The position numbers were made by a program, and so were the translations under genes. The notes below the pieces were generated by a model, which ran no database searches, was not told the DNA's origin, and worked only from the letters and a program-made list of their open reading frames with translations. Below, piece by piece: positions 18,270 to 29,500 of a stretch of 64,000 nucleotides of DNA. Every line of letters begins with the position of its first letter. Position 1 is the first letter of the stretch. This stretch comes from Nocardia terpenica (GTDB taxonomy: Bacteria > Actinomycetota > Actinomycetes > Mycobacteriales > Mycobacteriaceae). The stretch is taken from contig NZ_JABMCZ010000003.1 of assembly GCF_013186535.1 (NCBI RefSeq), positions 1,426,001-1,490,000 of the forward strand, written 5' to 3'.

Positions 18270-18976
18270 CTGAAATAGACGACATCACACAACAATTGAC
18301 GCGGGCCGCCGGACGAGCGCTCCAGGCGGCACGTGCTGCGAGGGACCGGAGTACCCAACGAACCCTGCGACAGCGTGAGGAAGCTCGCCGGGAGCGGGAA
18401 CACCGGCTGCGCATATTCGAGCAACAACTGCGCACCACAGTCCTGCAACGCCGTCTCGCCGTCCGCGAAGGCAACCAGCCGATCGCCGATGACCTGGCCG
18501 AGATCGAACACCAGCAACGTACACGCGAACTGCTCTCACGCTGGGCCGCCGCAGAAGCACACCGAGACACTGATCCTGGACTGGCCGACGCATGGACAGC
18601 TCGCCTTCGGGAGTCCGGAGCAGACCCCGCCGCTGCTAGGGCTCATGCCGACAAACTCACTTCCGGCCTACGAGATCCTGATGCACCCAGGAATCAATCC
18701 GACGAACTTGGTTCTGGCCCACAGTATCCCGACCATCTATTCGACGGCGGACAGATGGCGGCCGATTACACCGACATGGCCACCGACCTCTCCGAGGCCC
18801 GCGCCGATACACCGGACAGCCACGATGCAGCCGTCACCGCCGAGGGTGCAGAGGCTGCACGGCTGATCGACATCGCACACCCGGAGCCTCGCAGCATCGG
18901 TCCGGCTCAGCCGGCACCGTTCCCGATCAATGCGCCGGGGGCGAAGTTAGACCTCGAACACGTCTCGCAGTTGTGA
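18266..18976 (+). CDS. Coiled-coil protein with AxLIxxAHP motif, unknown function
   Basis: This 236-residue soluble protein starts at the ATG in an ATGA overlap, with TTGGAGG four bases upstream. Residues about 10-90 form a highly charged helix or coiled coil (REEARREREHRLRIFEQQL). Near the C-terminus it has AARLIDIAHPEPRSIG, a motif repeated in the proteins at 21390 and 22584, and an acidic-leucine segment (KLDLEH) just before the end. I do not recognise the family. The shared motifs suggest a common partner in the transfer machinery. Confidence 0.6.
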   Translation: MTEIDDITQQLTRAAGRALQAARAARDRSTQRTLRQREEARREREHRLRIFEQQLRTTVLQRRLAVREGNQPIADDLAEIEHQQRTRELLSRWAAAEAHRDTDPGLADAWTARLRESGADPAAARAHADKLTSGLRDPDAPRNQSDELGSGPQYPDHLFDGGQMAADYTDMATDLSEARADTPDSHDAAVTAEGAEAARLIDIAHPEPRSIGPAQPAPFPINAPGAKLDLEHVSQL

Positions 18977-19002
18977 CTTCCCAGCGAACGGAGGCGTGAA
19001 CC

Positions 19003-20796
19003 GTGAAGGTGACGCGAGAAACCCGCCGTACCAACAAGTCCGGCATCGGCGAAGAGACCGCGGCGCTGCTGATCGGCTGCGGCGTAGTGATACTCGGGCT
19101 CCTGGTCTGGGGCGCGTTGACGTTGGGTTGCTGGTGGGCTGGACTGCCCGCGACCAAGAACCCACCCGCCGCATTGATCAGAATCGCGACTGGTACCCAG
19201 CCGTGGCCCTGGCAGTCGACGGTCATTCTTGTTGTGCTCGCTGCCGCCGTGGCAGTCGGTGCGTTTCGGCTCTGGCATGAAAAGCACGGCCGTGGCCGTC
19301 TCGACTACGCCGCGCGCACCATGCAACCGGTGCGGACCTTGTCCGGTGCTACTCGCAGCGATGTAGCCGACATTGCCCGACGACTGTTGTCCGACGCTCC
19401 CGATATCGCCAAATCTTCGCCTGGGATCGCGCTGGGTGTCCCGGTTGCCGGAGGCGGCCCGGTGTACTTGACCTGGGAAATGCCCGCCACGTTCGTCTCG
19501 GGTACACGGACAGGCAAGACGATGGCGTGGGCGATCCCCGCTGCGTTATCGGCCCCCGGCGCAATGTTATCCACTTCGAACAAGCCCGATCTGTATGCCC
19601 ACACTCGGTATGGCCGCGAACAGGTGGGGCGTGTCTGGTTATGCGACCTTCAGGGCGTCACCGGGCACCGGCGGGCTGAATTCTGGTGGAATCCCTTGGC
19701 GCACATCGACACCCTCGCCGGTGCCCGCAAGCTCGCGTCGTTCTTCATCTCCGCCAGCCGAGAACCCGGCGACCGGAAAGATGCCTACTTCGACGGTGCG
19801 GCAATGGATTTGCTGTCCACCTACATCCTCGCCGCCGCCTGCGCCGAGGGCGACCTCGTGCACGCCGCCGAATGGCTCGGACGCGATCAGGACGAAACCC
19901 CGGTACTGATCCTGCACCGGTTCAACCATCACAACGCCGCGCGCCTGATCACCGAAAAGCAAAGCCTCACCAGCAGGCAGCGAGACGGCGTATTCGACAT
20001 GGCCAGAAGGTTTCTCGGCTCACTGACCGACGAAACCTACGCGTGGGTGATACTCCCACCGCACCGCCGAATGATCTCTGTCTCCGGCGACGAACAGGCG
20101 GGCATCGACCTCACCAGTGAACCGGACAACAAGCCCGTGCACGACCTTCCGGAGTTCGACCCATGGGCGTTCGTCGACAGCCGCGACAGCCTGTATGCGC
20201 TATCCATGGAAGGTCCCGATAGCGCCGCGCCGATCATGACCGCCCTCGTCGGCCAAATCGTCGAAGCCGCACTCGATTCCGCGCGCCGCCGGGCGAACGG
20301 GCGGCTGCGAGTGCCGTTGGTGTGCGTGCTGGACGAAGCGGCAAACTGCTGCAAGCTCGGTGAGCTGCCCAACTACTTCACCTACGCCGGCGGGCACGGC
20401 GTCATCCTCATGGTCTGGCTGCAAGTCCTCGAACAGGGCAAACAGATCTGGGGTGAAGAGGGCCTGTACAAGATGTTTGCCCAATCGGTTGAGTGCTACG
20501 GCGGCGGCATCGGCGACACCACCTACCTGCGGCGATGGGTCGAACTGATCGGCAACCACGAAGTCGCCGACACCCAGATAAACACCAGCCGCGGCGGCAC
20601 CGGCTACACCCGCTCCTGGCGCAGCGAACCCATCGCTGAAGTCACTGACCTCGCAGCGCTGGAGAAGGACCGCGCAATCGTGCGCATCCCCGGCAACAAA
20701 CCGGTCTTGGTCCGCAAAACCTTTTGGGGCGACACCGAATTCGCCCCGCTCATCCACCGCTCCCTCGAGCTGTACGAAGAAGAAAACGCCCCATGA
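19003..20796 (+). CDS. virD4: VirD4/TraG-family type IV coupling protein
   Basis: This 597-residue ATPase brings the relaxosome to the secretion channel. Two N-terminal membrane helices (about 23-46 and 66-85) anchor it. Walker A is SGTRTGKT (about 165-173) and Walker B is VCVLDEAAN (about 440-448), followed by the GHGVILMVWLQ strand typical of TraG. It starts at GTG 19003 after GGAGG. The stop overlaps the DUF4913 start. Its membrane anchor and motor fold are complete, so the coupling function should be intact. Confidence 0.93.
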   Translation: MKVTRETRRTNKSGIGEETAALLIGCGVVILGLLVWGALTLGCWWAGLPATKNPPAALIRIATGTQPWPWQSTVILVVLAAAVAVGAFRLWHEKHGRGRLDYAARTMQPVRTLSGATRSDVADIARRLLSDAPDIAKSSPGIALGVPVAGGGPVYLTWEMPATFVSGTRTGKTMAWAIPAALSAPGAMLSTSNKPDLYAHTRYGREQVGRVWLCDLQGVTGHRRAEFWWNPLAHIDTLAGARKLASFFISASREPGDRKDAYFDGAAMDLLSTYILAAACAEGDLVHAAEWLGRDQDETPVLILHRFNHHNAARLITEKQSLTSRQRDGVFDMARRFLGSLTDETYAWVILPPHRRMISVSGDEQAGIDLTSEPDNKPVHDLPEFDPWAFVDSRDSLYALSMEGPDSAAPIMTALVGQIVEAALDSARRRANGRLRVPLVCVLDEAANCCKLGELPNYFTYAGGHGVILMVWLQVLEQGKQIWGEEGLYKMFAQSVECYGGGIGDTTYLRRWVELIGNHEVADTQINTSRGGTGYTRSWRSEPIAEVTDLAALEKDRAIVRIPGNKPVLVRKTFWGDTEFAPLIHRSLELYEEENAP

Positions 20797-21308
20797 GCAG
20801 CGAACCCGAATCCGATACCGAGGCCCCGGCGCTGGCCTACCCGTGGTTCGTCGACTGGCTCGACGACTGGTTCTTTCCGCAGTACACCCTGCGGCTTGCT
20901 TCCGGCAACAGGGAGGGGACTCACACCTGGTGCTCGGAATGGTGGCGGCACCGCGTGGTCGCCGTGCGTCTTGCGGCGTTGTGGCAGGCGTGGGAGGCCG
21001 CGCGGATCACCCCGGACGGGTCGGCCATGGACAGTTGGTGGCTCATGCACGCCGACCCCACCATGCGTGTCCTCACTGATGCCGCCAACGGGCCGATGTG
21101 GCGCTGCACCCCGCAACGCCACGACCCGGTGGCGACACTGCCGGTCAAACCGGTCCCACCCGGATTCTTCCCCCGACCGGCGACGCCGGAACCGGTGAGC
21201 GCCACCCGAACCGGCAACACGGCCACGTCTTCACCGAATGGACAGACCGCCGGTGGACGCCCCAGTACCGACACCGTGACCGACCTGGACGACGGCCTCG
21301 AACTCTGA
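20793..21308 (+). CDS. DUF4913-family protein with acidic-leucine tail
   Basis: This 171-residue protein has the DUF4913 signature: a Trp-rich block (WFVDWLDDWFFPQY), WCSEWWRHRVVAVRLAALW, WEAAR and a downstream SWWLMHADPTM. DUF4913 genes are typical of actinobacterial mobile elements and sit beside the coupling-protein gene, but the function is unknown. The C-terminal 60 residues are a disordered Thr/Pro/Gly linker ending in DDGLEL, like the tails of other proteins in this system. It is ATGA-coupled to virD4, which suggests it works with the coupling protein. Confidence 0.85.
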   Translation: MSSEPESDTEAPALAYPWFVDWLDDWFFPQYTLRLASGNREGTHTWCSEWWRHRVVAVRLAALWQAWEAARITPDGSAMDSWWLMHADPTMRVLTDAANGPMWRCTPQRHDPVATLPVKPVPPGFFPRPATPEPVSATRTGNTATSSPNGQTAGGRPSTDTVTDLDDGLEL

Positions 21309-21389
21309 ACGGCGCACAGCCCACGAAGAAAGGTCACCCGCGACGCCAACCGTATTGAGCCCCAACGTAATTGACCTCAAGGAGTCGTC

Positions 21390-22580
21390 ATGGCGCAGGA
21401 AACAGCCAATTCTCCCGACCCGCTGACGGAATCGATTCTCGCGATCATCCAACGCTGGCGGCAGGAAAGTCCGCAGGCCCACAGTGTCCCACGTGGTGTC
21501 CGTAAGGAGATCAGCCTCGCCATCCGGGAGGATCAGCGGCGCCAGTTCCTGGACTATCAGCGTGCCCGGCTCGATATCGAGGCGGCGGTCCGCGAGCACC
21601 AGCACACCATGCTCGTGGGCTACCGGCCCCGCAGCGTCGACACCCCGGAGACGTGGTTCGCCCGCCAGCAACAGCTCGAACGCGACCGGCTGGCCATCGA
21701 ACAACGCATCAACGCCGAACCCCGTTTGTCGGCCGAGGACCGCGGCCAAGCCGTCACCTCCCTCTCGGTGGCCCACCACGCGCCCAGCGTGCCCATGCTG
21801 CCCGTATTCACCCCGCTCCCAGCGCGCGGGCTCCCGGCGCTGCGAGCGCGACTGCACGCGAGCCTGTCCCGGCTGCGAGTCGGGTTGGCCGGGGACAGAG
21901 AACGACGCCGGCTCGAACAGTGGGAGCAGCTGCATCGCGAACGCGCCGAACAAGCCCCGCAGCGGCCCGATCGCGAAGCCGCCCACGCGGTGAATACCGC
22001 CCACGCCCTCGGGCTCGGGGACAACCCGGTGTGGATGAGCCGCGACACCCACGAGCAACGCGAGGCCCGGGTGACGCAGCTGGAAACCCAGGCCGCCGAC
22101 CACTATGCCCGCCTGTCGGCCCTGGAGAACATCGCTGCCGCACTGCGCGAGGAGAACGATCGCCTCAACCGCCAGGTGGCGCAGGCGCCGAGCGTCTCGA
22201 CCGAATCGTCGGCGCAGTCCGATGCGACGCAGGAGCAACGTCGCGCCGTGGCACAGACTGTCTCCGATCCCGCAGCGGTGGTGAATTCTTCTGCTGGCGC
22301 GGGGAAAGCCGGAGTCGGATCCTCCGATGAGGCGAATTCGTCTGCTCCGGAAAGCATTTCGACTGCCGATGCGTCGCAGGGAGGTAACTCTGCCAATGGG
22401 CGGAGTGCCCCGGAGGCCCCGCACGCGTCGGCGGCAGAGACGACCACCGCGAATCTGATCAATACGGCCCATCCGAATATCGGTGCGGCGCAACCACAAC
22501 AGCCCGCCACACCTACTCCCGCGACTACCGGTCAGCACGCCACCGCGGCGCCGTCGGCCGATCAGGAACTCGGGGTCTGA
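21390..22580 (+). CDS. Long helical protein with AxLIxxAHP motif, unknown function
   Basis: This 396-residue soluble protein follows AAGGAG. The first 290 residues are mostly charged helix (QQLERDRLAIEQRI, VTQLETQAADHYARL, AALREENDRLNRQVA), predicting coiled coils. The remainder is disordered Ala/Ser/Thr-rich sequence containing TANLINTAHPNIGAAQP, the same motif as in the protein at 18266, and the end is ADQELGV. A long antisense frame here (21231-23261) is a codon-bias shadow. It may be a DNA-processing accessory or a translocated protein, by context only. Confidence 0.6.
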   Translation: MAQETANSPDPLTESILAIIQRWRQESPQAHSVPRGVRKEISLAIREDQRRQFLDYQRARLDIEAAVREHQHTMLVGYRPRSVDTPETWFARQQQLERDRLAIEQRINAEPRLSAEDRGQAVTSLSVAHHAPSVPMLPVFTPLPARGLPALRARLHASLSRLRVGLAGDRERRRLEQWEQLHRERAEQAPQRPDREAAHAVNTAHALGLGDNPVWMSRDTHEQREARVTQLETQAADHYARLSALENIAAALREENDRLNRQVAQAPSVSTESSAQSDATQEQRRAVAQTVSDPAAVVNSSAGAGKAGVGSSDEANSSAPESISTADASQGGNSANGRSAPEAPHASAAETTTANLINTAHPNIGAAQPQQPATPTPATTGQHATAAPSADQELGV

Positions 22581-22583
22581 ACC

Positions 22584-23474
22584 ATGTCGCTCAGAATGCC
22601 CCCGTACGACGAACGAATGATGCGGGAAATCTATGCGCACCAGTACCAGCTGCGGGTGGTGGCGCAGCAGTTGACCGAGCTGTCCCATGACTGGGCCGCC
22701 ATGTGGCGCGAGGGCGAGTATTCCGAGCAGTGGGCGCATCTTGCAGACGCGGTGAGCGACTGGTCGTCGACCCCGAACCGCCTGCGCGCCTGGACCGATC
22801 GTTATCCGGTTTCGGGTATTCCGAATGTGGACGGCGATTTCGAGTGGCGCAACATGATCCAGGCGCAGCTTCTGGCCGACCCGCTGCTTGCTGGTGACCG
22901 TTGGATCGCCGCAGCTGATCAGGCACGTGCGGTCGAGACTGTCGACGACCAGGTCCGTGAGGCCGCAGATCCCGACAGCGTGTCGGTCAACGCGCTGATT
23001 CACACCGCGCACCGCCAATTCAGTACTCCATTCCGGCACGAGCTGTTGAAGATGCGGACCCCCAGCGAGGTGGCGGCGGCGGAAACGCCGGTGGCAAGCC
23101 AGGACTCGACCTCGGACCGACATTCCCGAACTCGACCCGACGGTGGTGAGCGGATGGACCCGGATGCTGCATTGGGACGCATACGGCAGCTCGTGCGAGA
23201 AGTCCAGCAGGGCAACGACAACGACGAGTCCATCGACTACCTGGACGAGCTGATCGACCACTGGGACGCACTCGACGACTGGCTGAGCCGAGGTGGATTC
23301 CCGCCCGCGTCATGGGACCGCGACCGCGACCAGACACCGCCGGAGAAAGCATCGGCCGCGGAACTGATCTCGGCGGCCACACCGACCTATGACATCGCAC
23401 CGGCGGTGCAGGCGCCGTCTCGGCAACCTCCGGGTCAGATTGCGCACGGCATCGGTGACGAGTTAGACCCCTGA
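22584..23474 (+). CDS. Helical protein with LIxxA motif and ELDP tail, unknown function
   Basis: This 296-residue soluble protein lies four bases after the previous gene. It has an N-terminal helical domain (MREIYAHQYQLRVVAQQLTE) with several Trp residues, a middle acidic helix (RQLVREVQQGNDND), a VNALIHTAH segment near residue 137, and a C-terminal AAELISAATPTYDIAPA that mirrors the AxLIxxAHP motif of the two earlier proteins. It ends in GDELDP. No family is recognised. The repeated motif and tail link it to the other soluble proteins of the operon. Confidence 0.6.
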   Translation: MSLRMPPYDERMMREIYAHQYQLRVVAQQLTELSHDWAAMWREGEYSEQWAHLADAVSDWSSTPNRLRAWTDRYPVSGIPNVDGDFEWRNMIQAQLLADPLLAGDRWIAAADQARAVETVDDQVREAADPDSVSVNALIHTAHRQFSTPFRHELLKMRTPSEVAAAETPVASQDSTSDRHSRTRPDGGERMDPDAALGRIRQLVREVQQGNDNDESIDYLDELIDHWDALDDWLSRGGFPPASWDRDRDQTPPEKASAAELISAATPTYDIAPAVQAPSRQPPGQIAHGIGDELDP

Positions 23475-23505
23475 ATTCCTGGCTGACCTGGGGAAAGGAG
23501 ACCTG

Positions 23506-26500
23506 ATGGCAGCGAAATCCAACCTCCCCGGCGAGGGACAACTCGATCTGTTCGCGGTGGTGGAATCATCGCCAGTGAGCGAGGAGGATCAACATCATGT
23601 CGAACCAGATTCGTCAGATCGTCGAGCAAACCTGGCGCGAGCACATCGGCCTACCGCCGGAGTGGAGCCCGGAACAGATCAGCACGTTCCTGGATCGGGA
23701 GACCCGCGCGATCTCCCGGCAGATCGCCGACCGGATGGGCACGGCGCAGGGTCCGGCGGTCGCGCGGTGGAAGACCGAGAATCCGGGGCAGGAACCGGAC
23801 TATCTGACGCTGGTGGCGCTGATCAACACCGGCCGCCAGCAGATCACCGAGGAAGTGCTGACCGAGGCCCTCTACGACAAGATCCCGGTCCACGACGAAC
23901 CCCTCGACGCCGGTCCGGGCGAGCCGGTGACCGCGGACGTGGTGCCGGCGGATCGGTGGCGGGTGCCGACAGCGCGGAGACCGGAGCCGGACACGGAACT
24001 GGAGGAGCTGGCGGATCGGCTGCTGCCGACGCGGTCGACGCTGGTGCGGGTGATGGCGGCGCACCTGCTGCAGGTGATGCGGGAAGACGGTCAGCCGCTG
24101 CCGGAGGCCCACGACAGCGCGGCCATGTCGTCATTCATGAACCGGCTGGAAACCGGGATGCGCAAGGACGGCCAGCCGCTCGACGGCCCCGGCGCTCTCG
24201 CCGCAACGCGCTAGACCCCAACCAACTCACCCTGCTGGACTCGTTCGGCGCCGGGCCGATCGACCCCTTCGCAGCCAATCCCGGCGCCACCCCGCTACCG
24301 TCCACCCCAGCGGAAACCGCCACCGAGACGCTCGCGCCGACCACCGTGCCCTCCTCCGAGGCTTCGGTAGTCGGCGGCCGGTCTCCCGTCGCTGACCCGG
24401 CGGACGAGCGTGCCGAGTCGGCAGCTCCTGGAGTCGGTGGGCGCCGTGATGCGGGTGTGCCGCCGTTCATGCAGGTGTGGGAGCGCATCGAGGATGCGGT
24501 CTTCGATGCTGGTCTGGATGGTGATCAGATCGAGGACTTGAGCCTCGACGTGGAGGCGTGGCTGGACGCCGCCGCTATCGACGCCGACCATGCCGATACC
24601 GCTCGCACCCGGTTGGTTGGCCTGGTCGCTGACCTCGGTCTGCCCGATCGCATTCGCGACACCCTGTTGACCGTCATCGGCGACGTCAGCCCGGCACGGG
24701 CGCCGGAGAGCCCGGTCACCGAGCCCGTGGCCACCACCGGGATGGGCGAGGACGAACGCGATCTGCCGGAGCCGGTCGACTTCCCACCCGATACCGCGAT
24801 CGTGGTGCCGGAGTCAGCGAAGGATCGCGCGCACGCCAACCTCGCGGCTATCCGGCTGCTGGACGTGTTGGATCGCGAGAATCGTTACGCCACACCGGAT
24901 GAGCAAGCGGTGCTGGCACGCTGGTCCGGATGGGGCGCGGTCCCACAGGTTTTCGAGCGCGGCCCGGAATGGGAAGCCGAACACACCGAACTGTCGGAGC
25001 TTTTGGATCCGGCGCAGTGGGCGCTGGCGCGCGAAAGCATGCTGAACGCGCATTACACCGACCCGCGGATCGCGGCGGTGATGTGGCGGGCGGTGCAGCG
25101 TGCCGGGTTCACCGGCGGCCGAGTGCTCGAACCAGGTTGTGGCTCAGGCACTTTCATCGCCCATGCCCCGGCCGAGGCGGTCATGGTCGGTGTGGAGGTC
25201 GATCCGGTCAGCGCGCGCATCGCCGCCGCCTTGTATCCGACCCGGGCGCAGATCCGGGCGGAGGGTTTCGAGGAAACCCGGGTCGAGACAGACAGTTTCA
25301 CCGCGGCGATCGGGAACGTACCGTTCGCGAAGCTGCGCCTCTACGACCCGGCGCACAATCCGACCAATCAGCTGATCCACAACCACTTCCTGATCAAATC
25401 CTTGGATTTGGTCGGGCCGGGCGGGTACGTCGCGGTGATCACCAGCATGTACACCGCGGAGAACCTCGACGACCGCGCGCGTCGCGAGATGGCCGACCGC
25501 GCCGACCTGATCGGCGGATTACGGTTGCCGGCCAAGGCATTCCAGCGGGTCGCAGGCACTGACACCTCCACGGATCTGCTGGTGTGGCGGGTCCGCGAAC
25601 CCGAGCGCGAACCCAGTCACGACACGCGGTTGTTTCTGGGACAGGGCACGCTGACCGTGCGGGAGAAGACCGAACACGGCCATTACGAGGTGCGGGAATT
25701 CCAGATCAACCGGTACTTCGCCGAACACCCCGAGCACATCCTGGGCACCCTGACCTATGCCAGCAACGCCTTCGGTCGCGAAGACCTCTACGTCGACGGC
25801 GTCGCCGGGGACGCGCTGGCCGAGCGCATCGACGCGCACCTCACCCGCCTCATCGACCAGGCCCGGGACAACGATCTGGGCTTGATCGCGACGGCCGAGT
25901 CGACCGCCCTGGTCGGCGCCGACGTGGAGACCGGATTGGTCGTCCCGACCACCGAAACCGGCGGTGTCGCGGTGGACACGCTGCGCTGGAACGACGACCA
26001 GCAGCGCATCGACGTCTACGGCCCGGCGGGTTGGACGCGCGCCGAGGTGCGCGGCAAACGCAAGATGGCCGAGTGGCGCGCACTGCTCGGGCTGCGGGAT
26101 GTCGCCACACAGCTGGTCGGCGCGCAGCTCGACGGCCGCGATGCGCAGCAGCGCGCAGCGCTGCGCAGCGAGTTGAACCGCCGCTACGACACGTACCTGG
26201 CGAAATACGGATACATCAACCGGTTCACGATGATCGACCCGCCCGCGGTCGACGACGCCCGTCACCGCGCGCAACTGGACACCGCGATCGAGCGGTGGCG
26301 CATCGAGCAGGGCACCGCGGAGCGGCCCTTCCAGGGTGCGGTGCCGGACGAGGTGTTGGAGGAGCTGTCGGACAAGGCGTGGGAGTCCGAGCGGGAGCCC
26401 TACAAGAAGCAAGCGCACCTGGAGGGGATCCTGCGCAACGACCCCACCACGTCGGTGGTCTTCGCGCTGGAGCACTTCGACGAACAAACCCACCGCGGCA

Positions 26501-29500
26501 CCAAGGCCGCGATCTTCACCTCCGACGTCATCCACGCCGCACCGACACCACCCACCCACGCGGACACGATCCAAGACGCCATCGCGATCAGCCTCGACGA
26601 ATCCAACCGGATCGACCTGCCCCGCATCACCGGCCTGCTCGACACCACCCGCGAGGACGTGGAAACCCAGCTCGAAGCCACCGGCCTGGCGTTCCGCTCC
26701 CTCGACGACCCGGACACGTGGCTGCATGCGCCGATGTATTTGTCGGGCAACGTGCGCCGCAAGCTCGCCGCCGCGACCGAGGCGGCGGGTCGTGATCCGC
26801 GCTACCGCGCCAACGCCGCCGCGCTGGCCGCGGTGGTACCCGAGCGCAAGACCACCGTGGATGTGCGCTTGGGTGCGGTGTGGGTCGAGTCGGCCGATTA
26901 CGTCCAGTTCATTCGCGACACCTTCACCATCCCGGCCGAGGAGAAGGTGCTCGTCGAACGTGTCGACGGCCAATGGGTGATCCAGGTCGACAAGACCTAC
27001 CCCGGCGCGCGCGGCGACCTGCTCAAGTGGGGGTTGGCGCCCAAGGCATTTCAGGGGCAGCGTGAGGGCGGCTACAACTTCGAAGACCCCAAGGCCGACG
27101 AACTCGGCATCGCCTATGCCGGTGTCGCCGGCGGCGACTACGACCACATCACGCTACTGGGCGACCTGTGCAACTCCGCCCCGATCCGGGTCAACAAATC
27201 CAAGGACTACCTCACAACGGTCGGGGGAGACCAGCTGCACGCCCGCGCGACCCGCGCCGTTCAGAGCAAGGCCCGCCGCCTGGCCCAGGAGTTCGAGAAC
27301 TGGGCCATGGATTCCGACCCCGCCCGGCGCGAACGCCTCCTGGATCGCTACAACGAACTGTTCAATTCCGTTGTCGCACCGGCCTACAGCGGCGCGCACC
27401 TCACGGTGCCGGGGTTGGGCACGCACTACAAGCCCTACCGCTACCAGCTCGACGCCGTCGCGCGAATCGTGTCCGAGCCAGCGACTTTGCTGGATCACGT
27501 TGTGGGGGCGGGCAAGACCGGAACCATGCTGATGGCGGCAATGGAGCTGCGGCGCCTGCACCTGGCACGGCAACCCTGGATCGTCGTCCCGAACCACATC
27601 GTCGACCAGGTCGCCCGCGAGGCCAACCAATGGTATCCGGGAGCACGGGTGCTGTGCGGATCGTCGGCCACCGATCCGGCCGGGCGTCGCCGCCTGATCG
27701 CCCAATCCGCTGCGCAGGACTGGGATTTCGTGATCGTCCCGGCCTCGGCATTCAAGCGGATGCCGACCTCGAAGCAGACACGGACCGCGTTCATTCAGAG
27801 CAAAATCGACGAACTCGGCATCGCCCAAGGCGAACTCGAAGGCAAGAAAGCCAGTAAAATTCTCGAAGTTCGTCTCAAAGCCGCTAAACAGCAACTCAAG
27901 AAACAGCTCGAAGAAATCAAACGCGATACCGGAATCGGATTCGAAGACTCCGGCTGCGACTATTTGTTTATCGACGAAGCGCACCACTACAAGAATCTTT
28001 TGCGTGTTTCCAATATTACCGAATTGGCTTGCACTCCGGGGAGTCAGCAGGCGATGGACCTGCAATTGAAGTTGGAATATCTACGCAAGAAGCGTCGCCG
28101 GGAAGCTGTCGCGGCGGGTATCCCCGCCGACGCCTACGTGGAGCGGGTCGCCACCTTCGCGACCGGCACGCCGGTGTCCAACAGCATCGGCGAGTTGTGG
28201 GTGATGACGAACTACCTGCGCCCGGACCTGCTGGAGGAGGCCGGGGTGCGGCACCTCGATTCCTGGGGTGCGGTGTTCACCACCACCCGCGACACCATCG
28301 AACTCAACACCAGCGGCTCCCGCTTCGAAACCCGCACCCGCGTCGGCGATTTCGTCAACACCGGCGATCTCATCGGCATGACCAGCGTGTTCACCGACTC
28401 CGTCACCCGCGACCAGATCACCGCAGCACTACCGGAACTCGATGAAGGCCAGCGGATCGTCGTCTCGTTCACCCCCAGCCAGGAAGTCGCCGACTTCATC
28501 GCCGACCTCGGCTACCGCGCCGACACCACCGACCCCAAACGCCTCGACATCGACAACGGCCTCAAAATCGCCACCGACGGCCGCAACGTCACCCTCGACC
28601 CCCGCGCCGCTCACCTCGACCCACCCGGGGCCATCGAGAAGCGCCTGGACTACCTGCGTGAACTCGCCCGCCGCAGCGGACACGAAGACATCGCCGAAGA
28701 CCAACAATTCCTCGCCGCTATGGCCGCCGGCTCCGAGGCCAGCGCGGTGGCCGACGAAGCCGATCAGGGGCGGCTGCGCGCCAGCGTCGTCGCCGAACAG
28801 ATCCTCGCCGTCCACGCCGATACCCGCGACAACACCTACACCGACGACCTCGGCGAACCGTCACCGGTGACCGGCGGCCTGCAAATCGTGTTCTGCGACC
28901 GTGCCACACCCAAGACCGATCGCGCCCAGTGGACGATCTACCAGGCCATCAAAGACGAACTCGTCGCGGGTGGCATGGAACCCGACGGTATCCGCTTCAT
29001 CCACGACTACCGCAACGCCGCAGCGAAGGCCAACCTGTTCGCCGACTGCCGCGCCGGGAAAGTCTCGGTACTGTTCGGCTCGACCGAGAAGATGGGAACT
29101 GGAGCCAATATCCAGACCAGGGCCGTGGCGCTGCATCACGTCGACGTGCCTTGGCGCCCCGCGGACCTGGAACAGCGCGAAGGCCGAATTATCCGCCAGC
29201 ACAACCAGAACCCCTCGGTGCGGATCTTCTGCTACATCGCCGAGCGAACCTTCGACACCTATATGTGGCAGGTGTTGGAGCGCAAGGCGTTCTTCATCGA
29301 ACGACTCAAACGCGCCGACCGCTCCGCCCGCCGCGTGCAAGACCTCGGCGCCGACAGCCTCGCCGAGAACGCCGCCATGATCAAGGCCATCGCCACCGGC
29401 GACGACCGCTACATCCGCCAGATCGAACTCCAATCCGCCGTCGCCGACTTGCAAGCCGAACAAGACGCCTACTTCTCCGCCGCCCGCAGCGCCGAACGCG

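Noticed and set aside
21231..23261. 676-residue open frame on the minus strand
   Set aside because: It is antisense to two coupled plus-strand genes with good ribosome sites and motifs; its length comes from high-GC codon bias and the product is Arg/Gly-rich without any domain.
23600..24187. Helicase residues about 31-235 as a disordered N-terminal domain
   Set aside because: The Arg/Gly/Asp/Ala-rich sequence is what the third codon positions of the nested gene produce when read in the wrong frame.
25519..27147. 542-residue open frame on the minus strand
   Set aside because: It lies wholly antisense to the methyltransferase/helicase gene and has no recognisable domain; a codon-bias shadow.
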